From positions 3,709 through 53,812 of the forward strand of contig JALCCG010000115.1 in NCBI GenBank assembly GCA_023212695.1: a DNA stretch of 50,104 nucleotides. Direction: 5' to 3'. Of this stretch, positions 44,324 to 50,104 are shown piece after piece (the first letter of the stretch is position 1; each line of letters opens with the position of its first letter). A model generated the notes under the pieces. That model was not told the DNA's origin. It saw only the letters and a list, made by a program, of their open reading frames with translations, and did not search any database. This DNA is from Sporisorium sorghi (lineage: Eukaryota; Basidiomycota; Ustilaginomycetes; Ustilaginales; Ustilaginaceae). A program made the position numbers and the translations under genes.

Positions 44324-44741
44324 GATTGCTGCGTGAAGCTCGATTGCGAATTGGAAAGGCAAGGCAATGGATGCCTGTAAGGCTGTGTAGGGCTGAGAGG
44401 CAAGACCTTTTGCTCAGCTAGTCGCAGATCATGAGTTGGAGATCGAGATTGTGCTGCTTTGATGCAAGAGTGGATGCTCCAATATAGTAGTCGGCCCGTT
44501 CCGTTCTCTTGGCGATGATAGAGCGGTTTTGGAAGCGCGACTCTTGACCTCCTGACTGCGTCGGAGTGTCCGATACTGCTGACACGGCTCTTGGTGGCGA
44601 AGGATGGAGATGCCGACGGATGATGAGCGAGACGATGCAAAGCGGTGATCAAACAAAGCGTCGGTCACACTCAAATTCTTTTTTTCAACTGAGCCAAAAA
44701 CAAAAGAAGGAAGCAAAAGAAAAGTCGACGAGCTTGGTTCA

Positions 44742-44791
<50 letters not shown>

Positions 44792-44797
44792 CTTCTT
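44324..44797. other. Brr2 promoter and oxidoreductase 3' region
   Basis: Between two minus-strand genes. It contains the 46-nt T tract at 44746-44791. No gene supported. Confidence 0.6.
44746..44791. repeat. Homopolymer tract, 46 T (46 A on the gene strand)
   Basis: Longest homopolymer of the window. It starts 6 nt after the stop codon of the GMC oxidoreductase, so on that gene's strand it reads as a genomic poly(A) run. Confidence 0.95.
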
Positions 44798-46702
44798 CTA
44801 GTTGTTGAGAATCCTATCCGCCGCCTTCTCCGCCACGCCATACAGCGTTGCACTGAGATGCGCCGACACCTGCACGGGCAGCACGCTAGCATCCACCACC
44901 CTCACGTTCTGCGTGCCATACACCTTGAACTGCTTATCGACAACACCGCCATTCTCCTTCGCACCCATAGCAGCCGTACCCAGCTGATGGCTGACGGGCG
45001 CAAATCCACTGCCGCCATTCGGCGTGTTGCCCAGTGTCCAGCTCTGCCACCTGCTGTACCTGCCCGAGTTCTTGCCATCCGGGATCAAGTCGAACCCGGG
45101 CGTGGTCTCGCCATTATACGTGAGCTGCTTCAGCTTGTCGTTCTGCAGCACGCGGCGGCCAGCGCGCAGCGACGCGACCTGCATATCCATGTCGATGGGC
45201 AGGCCAAAGTAGTTCGGGTCGATGCGCGCGCTGTCGTACGGATTCTGCGAAGCCGCCCTGATCGACCCACGGGAAAACGGCAGCAGCGTCCAGATGTCCA
45301 GCCCGTACGAGTTGGCAGGGAAGCCCGTGTCGAAGAAGAACTCGACCACGGCAGCCTTGGTGTCAAAGATGAGCGAGACCGCCGAGTTCCACTGCGCAAG
45401 GACGCTCTGCTTGGTCGCGATGTGGCCTTGGGCGAGCAGCGTCGATGCCCAGCCGTCGAGGTTCGAGGTGATGTACTTGCGCACGTCCGAGGCGTTGGCC
45501 ATGATCTGCTCGATGTTCGGCATGGCGATGATTGCGGGGGGTCCACCGCCCGAGGTGTCGATGGCGGCGCGCGAGCCGATCGTCGTCATGGTTTGGTCTT
45601 GCAGGTTCTTGCCGACGCCGGGGAGGTTGATTTTGGTGTCGACGCCGATCTGGTCTAGGTCCGCTTTGGCGCCGACGCCGGAGCGCTGCAGGAGCGTGGG
45701 CGTGTTGAGCGCGCCCGCTGCGAGGACCACCTCCTTGTTGGCGACCAGCTGGATCTGGGTGCCGTCGTGGCCCTGTTGCACAACCACGCCCGTGCTGCGC
45801 AGCGAGCCCGAGCTGGACGCAGCGCTCCAGAGCAAGCTCTTGGCCATGGTGCCCGTCAAGACCGTCAAGTTCTCGCGGTCCTGCACGGGCGTATAGTACG
45901 CCGACGCAGACGACGTGCGCCGGCCATCGACGCCGATCGAGTTGGGCGTGTACGCCACCGAGCTGGCCTGCCCTGCACACTGGTCGTCGACGAGCTGCAC
46001 GCCGAGCGTCTCGCCGATCGCTGCGATGAACGCCGACTGTTGCCGGCCCGTGTACATGCGTCGCCACTTCTGGCTCGCCCCGCCGACGCCGCTGCTTCGT
46101 CTGGTGTTCCTGATCTGCGAAAAGGCGATCTCGAGCGGACCGCTGGTGCCGTGGACACTCGAGTCCCACCGCGCCCCAAGCGCCTGCTGCGCCGCATTAG
46201 GCGCGACGAACCGCTCGCTCTTCTTCATATACCCCAACAGCCCGTTCCAGTCCCACCCCTCGCTGGTCGAATTGACCATCAGCGGACCGAGCGCATCGTA
46301 CTGCGCACGCGACGCGCGGTTCCACGCTCCCCCGTTGATGCTCGTGCTCCCACCCAACGTACGTCCGCCCTTGATCGCCTTCGCGTGCCCGCCGACCTGC
46401 GTGACCGTGTTGAACGTGTACGTGAGTGAAGTGCCGAACGCCTTGCCGTATTTGGCCACGTCGTAGACGTCCGGGTTGCTGCGATCGTCGTTGCCCGCTT
46501 CGATGACGAGCACTTTGAGGGCAGGGTTGGCCGAGATGCGGGTGGCCACGGTGAGACCGGCCAGACCGCCACCGACGATGATAAAGTCGAAGGGGGTGTT
46601 GGTGAGGCTAGATGCATCGGTGACGATGGCAGCTGAGACGGGGGAGGAGAGGGAAAGGAGCAAGAGGCCTGTTAGGGCAGCGAAGGTTTTCGAGAGGTGC
46701 AT
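44798..46702 (-). CDS. Secreted GMC-family FAD oxidoreductase
   Basis: Single exon, 634 residues. Residues 1-24 are a signal peptide (MHLSKTFAALTGLLLLSLSS, cleavage near VSA-A). The FAD site FIIVGGGLAGLTVATRIS is at about 40-57, GMC signature 1 (GGRTLGGSTSINGGAWNRAS) at about 112-131, and signature 2 (VVLAAGALNTPTLLQRSGVG) is intact. The catalytic pair is His572 (VSHQLGTAAMG) and His615 (VSAHLSATLYG), 43 residues apart, the same spacing as the two His of Aspergillus glucose oxidase. It therefore should be an active alcohol or sugar oxidase or dehydrogenase outside the cell. Substrate (glucose, aryl alcohol or other) cannot be told from sequence alone. The gene has no introns, and a 46-nt genomic A tract lies just after its stop codon. 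Confidence 0.95.
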   Translation of the reverse strand: MHLSKTFAALTGLLLLSLSSPVSAAIVTDASSLTNTPFDFIIVGGGLAGLTVATRISANPALKVLVIEAGNDDRSNPDVYDVAKYGKAFGTSLTYTFNTVTQVGGHAKAIKGGRTLGGSTSINGGAWNRASRAQYDALGPLMVNSTSEGWDWNGLLGYMKKSERFVAPNAAQQALGARWDSSVHGTSGPLEIAFSQIRNTRRSSGVGGASQKWRRMYTGRQQSAFIAAIGETLGVQLVDDQCAGQASSVAYTPNSIGVDGRRTSSASAYYTPVQDRENLTVLTGTMAKSLLWSAASSSGSLRSTGVVVQQGHDGTQIQLVANKEVVLAAGALNTPTLLQRSGVGAKADLDQIGVDTKINLPGVGKNLQDQTMTTIGSRAAIDTSGGGPPAIIAMPNIEQIMANASDVRKYITSNLDGWASTLLAQGHIATKQSVLAQWNSAVSLIFDTKAAVVEFFFDTGFPANSYGLDIWTLLPFSRGSIRAASQNPYDSARIDPNYFGLPIDMDMQVASLRAGRRVLQNDKLKQLTYNGETTPGFDLIPDGKNSGRYSRWQSWTLGNTPNGGSGFAPVSHQLGTAAMGAKENGGVVDKQFKVYGTQNVRVVDASVLPVQVSAHLSATLYGVAEKAADRILNN

Positions 46703-48166
46703 CGCTGGTGGCCTGCCAAATGGGCAACGTTTGATGGATTGGGTACGAGAGGGTTTTGAGAGTGTGTCTATGGAGATTGTCCTTGATGGAAACGTGTGCT
46801 ATGGACGAGGTTTCTTGCTGAGCTGGATACAGCAGGGAAAGATGAGCATCACCATGACGGGCATATATAGCAAACCGTTGACAAGAACTTCCAGGCAAAG
46901 ACCCTAGGGCAGAGAAAGAGCGTGGGGACCAATACGAACTCGGCCGTTGAAGAGGTGTCACAAGCATCATCTCTTCATTACGACATGCTGCTTGTTACTA
47001 CTGTGCCCCCATTGTGTCCCCCCACCGACACCACCGCACGCCCACCACCAACAACGAGACACAACAACACCACAACCACGGTGAAACAATGGCACCCTTC
47101 AAAGCCGAAGCCACTCACTGCACCGGCCAACATGACCGCTCAGACAAACGTGGTCGGGCGAATGAGAGTGGGGTGTGTTTCAGAGTGTGGTGGGCGAGTC
47201 TTGTGTTGCAGCCAGTGTTAGCCTCTCGTCCCGTCTTCTCGTGTGTCTCGCATTTGCTGCCCGCTTCTGCGCTCGTCTTCGTTAGGCGAACCAAAATTCC
47301 GAAACGAGCGCCAAGACACAGACGCATGTTTGACACCAACAGTCTTCGGAGTTCCTCGTCCAGCTCGAAGGCGAGTATCACTTTCAGCACCGGAGCGTTT
47401 CTACATGCTACACCAGGAGGGGCTGATGCAGTGTGGTGGCGACGTGGGCGCTACGAAAACCGCGGGATGCCCTGGAGGTCGCCACTGTCCCTCCCGACTC
47501 TGCTCCGTTGTGTAGGAGGAGCTGGAAGCGCATGAGCGCATGAATTTTTTTTTTTTTTTTTTTTTGGTCGTCCGACGGTTGAGCGTCCCTTGCCAAAAGG
47601 TTGGAAGTTCCTGCGCCAAATTTAGATGTGCGAACCGGAACGAGCTGGCCGCCCTTGCCCGCCCTTGCCCACCATGATTGTGCCGCACCGACACTCGCCC
47701 TCTCTCCATTCCCGCCGCCGACCTCGTTCGTACAGTGCGACCATCGAACCGGCTTTCTCGTTGGATCTTGAAATCGAGCTTGAGCTTGTTTGCTGTCGTA
47801 CAAAATTGATTGCAGCTCTCCAAGGAACCCGAGAGAAAGCACGCTCCTCCTGCCTAATTTGGAAGTTTTGGAAGTTCATCGCCATGTTCGCCGTTGCAGG
47901 GAGCAACGCGGATAATTTGCCGAGTTGCGCAATGCTGTGCAATCAAGCCGGCGAAACGGCCGAGCTGCGACGAGTCCCGCAACGCAACGCAAAGCAGGAT
48001 CGACCGACGGCCGAACAGTGCAGCTCAGATGAGGCACTTTGCCCCAACCAATTTTCCAAAATTTCAAGCTGCAACTCCACTTTCAAAAAATTTGAAATTT
48101 ATGGCACAACAATAATTTTGGGCTGCTTATTTCTGCAACCCCTCTGGAGACTGACGTTCATACACC
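46703..48166. other. Gene-poor region before tRNA-Glu
   Basis: Promoter of the oxidoreductase at the left, with a TATATA-like stretch near 46862-46868. A 21-nt T tract lies at 47545-47565. ORFs of up to 173 codons on both strands overlap each other and have no recognisable feature. Confidence 0.5.
47545..47565. repeat. Homopolymer tract, 21 T
   Basis: Uninterrupted run of 21 T in the gene-poor interval. Confidence 0.9.
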
Positions 48167-48265
48167 TCCCAGTTAGTACAATGGCTAGTATAGGGCACTC
48201 TCACTTTACCGTTGTACGGTTCAAAGGGTCCTGCTCAGATCAGGGTTCGATTCCCTGGCCGGGAA
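48167..48265 (+). tRNA. tRNA-Glu (anticodon CTC) with 27-nt intron
   Basis: Acceptor TCCCAGT (48167-48173) pairs with GCCGGGA (48258-48264) with one A-C mismatch at the fifth pair. D arm GTAC/GTAT with an AATGGCTA loop. Anticodon stem GGGCA (48193-48197) pairs with TGCTC (48232-48236). Anticodon CTC is at 48200-48202. The intron 48204-48230 follows position 37 and contains an ACCGT-TGT-ACGGT hairpin. T arm CAGGG-TTCGATT-CCCTG; the B box GGTTCGATTCC is perfect. Discriminator A. Confidence 0.9.
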
Positions 48266-48282
48266 AAAAAAAAAAAAAAAAA
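48264..48282. repeat. Homopolymer tract, 19 A
   Basis: Run of 19 A starting at the last bases of the tRNA-Glu gene. Confidence 0.9.
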
Positions 48283-48288
48283 GATTAC

Positions 48289-48310
48289 TTTTTGCACTTT
48301 TTTTTTTTTT
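48289..48310 (+). terminator. Pol III terminator of tRNA-Glu
   Basis: Run of five T (48289-48293), then a second run of 13 T (48298-48310), after the A tract that follows the tRNA. Confidence 0.6.
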
Positions 48311-48520
48311 GCATGCTTCTCACATCTTTGACAAAGTCTGAGACGGATTGGAGTAGAGCACCTCTTCAAACACACACACACAGAGTGAGAAGGGTGAACG
48401 AACGAGAGTGGGGCACGGCGATGGTCGTACAAGTACAGCTTTTCAGGGAAAGAGATTACTCTTCACGAATGGGATTTGCCTTCCCGTGATACCAACAAGG
48501 TCAACTGCGCTTCTCGCCCA

Positions 48521-49672
48521 TCAATCCCAACCAGACCCGGCGTACGGGTTGGCCGCCTGCGTCTGGTACCCGTTCATATCCGCCGCGCCATTGCCATTCA
48601 TGTCGATCCCCGCTCCATTGATGCCCTGCGGCGCGCCGTAGTCCATCATCCCGTTCTCCATGCCCGCGACTCCCGCACCGCCGCCAGCGCCACCGCCGCC
48701 GGGTTGCTCGTCGAGCATGCTGAGCTCCTGGACGATCTGCGCGACCCTCAACTCGAGCAGGCCCAGGCCCGTCTCTACGATTTCCGCCGGGTGCATGCTG
48801 CCGCTGGCCTCGACGTCAAAGTAAAACTTGTTCGCCTTCTTATTGTAATCGAACGGCGCGCCTTCCTGTGGGGGTTCTTCGAATTCGGCGTTGGGACCCT
48901 CGGGCCATTCCTGCTTGGCGTCGAACTCGTACCAGTACGTCGTGTGGCGCAGCGCGTTGTGCGGGTCGTACTCGAACCCCACCGCCGAGCAGGGCGACCA
49001 CTTGGCGTGCTCCTTGGCGAAACCTTTACGCGCGATGCAGCGCAGATCGAGCTCTTGGCCCTTGGACATCTTGACGAGCATGATGGGTGGGGTGGAGCCG
49101 TCGTGCCCGACAGGGCGGCCAAAGTCTGGGTGTTTGGGTGCAGCGGGCTCGGCCATCGCGTCGTCGTCGTAGATCGTGGCGTTCTCGATCGTGTCCGAGC
49201 GTATCAGGTCGCGCGAGGTCACCTCGAGGTTACCGCGTGTCGTGCAGCGCGCGCGCAGCGTCAGCTCGACCGAACATCGATCACACCCGTCCTCGCACGC
49301 GCAGTCCTACCAACACACAGATTCGTACATACAGCGTCAGCTCAACTCCCCTTCTCTAGCGTACAGCACCGCGAACAACAGCTTGGGAGAAAAACTTACC
49401 CTGTGGTCCACCAACGCCTTGGCACAGTCCATGCTGAGCAGCGGGATCATACCCAGCCTATGCGCCAGGAACTCGTCCGGCAGCACCGTCGTGTTGTTGC
49501 GCACCTCCACCATGTCGATCGCCACCGTCGGAATGTCGGCGATCATGATGCGCCTCAACGAGTTGGCAAACGACAGATCTACATTCTCGAGGATGAAGTT
49601 GGCGTGGTCCCGATTGAGTTGGCGCACTGTGATCTTGGGCCGCGATGATGTCGCGTCGTATCTTCCGTTCAT
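48521..49672 (-). CDS. RPB3: RNA polymerase II subunit Rpb3
   Basis: Exons 49672-49400 and 49306-48521 on the minus strand give 352 residues. Rpb3 pairs with Rpb11 to nucleate assembly of RNA polymerase II in the nucleus. The N-terminal alpha-like motif [20 protein letters not shown] and [10 protein letters not shown] are present. The 93-nt intron (GTAAGT...GGTAG, branch GCTGACG) separates VDHR from [20 protein letters not shown], so Cys93, 95, 99 and 102 of the zinc site lie at the start of exon 2. The C-terminal dimerisation part ([20 protein letters not shown]) is followed by a Gly/Asn/Met-rich tail of about 60 residues. The start [10 protein letters not shown] fits the family. An in-frame ATG 39 nt upstream (MLDEVAS) would add 13 residues and is less likely. 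Confidence 0.97.
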
Positions 49673-50104
49673 CTTGCGCTGCTTATGTATGGAGGCTACT
49701 TCGTCAAGCACAAATCCTTGTCAAGTGATGTGTAGAGGGAATGTCCGGGAACGCTGCGCAGTCGGTCGCTAATGTCCTGGTTGCGCGAGTTTCGTGAGCG
49801 TAAGCCCTTTCGCGACGGTCGGCCTGGAAAAGAGTGTGTGCTGGTCGATGCGTGCGATCTACCTCATCCGTGCCGTGAGCGCTCGAATGGTCAGGGGTCA
49901 AAGAGCTGCAGAGACAGAGAGACGGAGGTAAGAAGGATGGAGAGTCAAGTCGGCTGGCTGCAACTTGAGATATTCCAGAATGCGACCCTTTCGTTGGGGG
50001 GGGGGGGGGGGGGGGTGCCCGTGTGTCGCCGCAAAGGCGTAGGGCAAATTAAAAAAGTTTTGTTTGTTGTCCCCCCCTCTTGTCTCCCCCCTCTTCTTTT
50101 TGTT
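49673..50104. other. Rpb3 upstream region with G tract
   Basis: Promoter side of Rpb3. It contains a run of 20 G at 49996-50015. No gene is seen up to the window end. Confidence 0.6.
49996..50015. repeat. Homopolymer tract, 20 G
   Basis: Uninterrupted run of 20 G, followed by C/T-rich sequence. Confidence 0.95.

Overview
This is nuclear DNA of a basidiomycete, most likely a smut or smut-related yeast (Ustilaginomycotina, in the range of Ustilago, Sporisorium and Pseudozyma). The signs are GC-rich coding sequence, compact genes with few introns (mostly 66-95 nt, with GT(A/G)(A/G)GT donors and CTRAY branch sites), intergenic leaders full of pyrimidine tracts, nuclear tRNA genes with introns, and proteins that all look fungal. 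No bacterial features (operons, Shine-Dalgarno sites, CRISPR) are present. The species is inferred, not proven.

Layout, left to right. 0.6-2.0 kb (+): unrecognised two-helix membrane protein whose only intron is almost all cytosine and pyrimidine. 2.3-2.8 kb (-): cyclophilin with two usable starts, one adding a mitochondrial presequence. 4.4-6.4 kb (+): ankyrin protein resembling the TORC2 subunit Avo2. 7.3-9.0 kb (+): indoleamine 2,3-dioxygenase. 9.6-12.6 kb (-): fused aminodeoxychorismate (PABA) synthase. 13.3-16.5 kb (+): large unrecognised helical protein, probably mitochondrial. 18.7-20.4 kb (+): Zn2Cys6 regulator with one or two introns. 20.7 kb: tRNA-Arg(TCG) with intron. 21.1-23.2 kb (-): aminopeptidase P. 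23.9-25.3 kb (-): S-adenosylhomocysteine hydrolase. 27.0-28.5 kb (+): Cdc3-type septin. 29.2-31.6 kb (+): nine-exon gene that I reassemble as a Kar5/Tht1/Brambleberry-type nuclear-fusion protein. 31.8-32.9 kb (-): Eaf3/MRG15, including a C-terminal exon that single-ORF calling misses. 33.4-33.7 kb: possible solo LTR. 35.2-37.4 kb (+): long-chain acyl-CoA synthetase. 37.6-44.3 kb (-): the spliceosomal helicase Brr2. 44.8-46.7 kb (-): secreted GMC oxidoreductase. 48.2 kb: tRNA-Glu(CTC) with intron. 48.5-49.7 kb (-): RNA polymerase II subunit Rpb3.

Most of this is housekeeping: transcription and chromatin (Rpb3, Eaf3), splicing (Brr2), the methyl cycle (SAH hydrolase), folate and tryptophan/NAD metabolism (PABA synthase, IDO), lipid activation (acyl-CoA synthetase), and cell shape and mating (septin, Kar5-like). 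I see no gene cluster with one shared pathway. The points worth following are the Kar5-like gene, the run of proteins with mitochondrial presequences or alternative starts (cyclophilin, aminopeptidase P, IDO), the cytosine-rich intron, the long homopolymer tracts, and the two large genes I could not assign.
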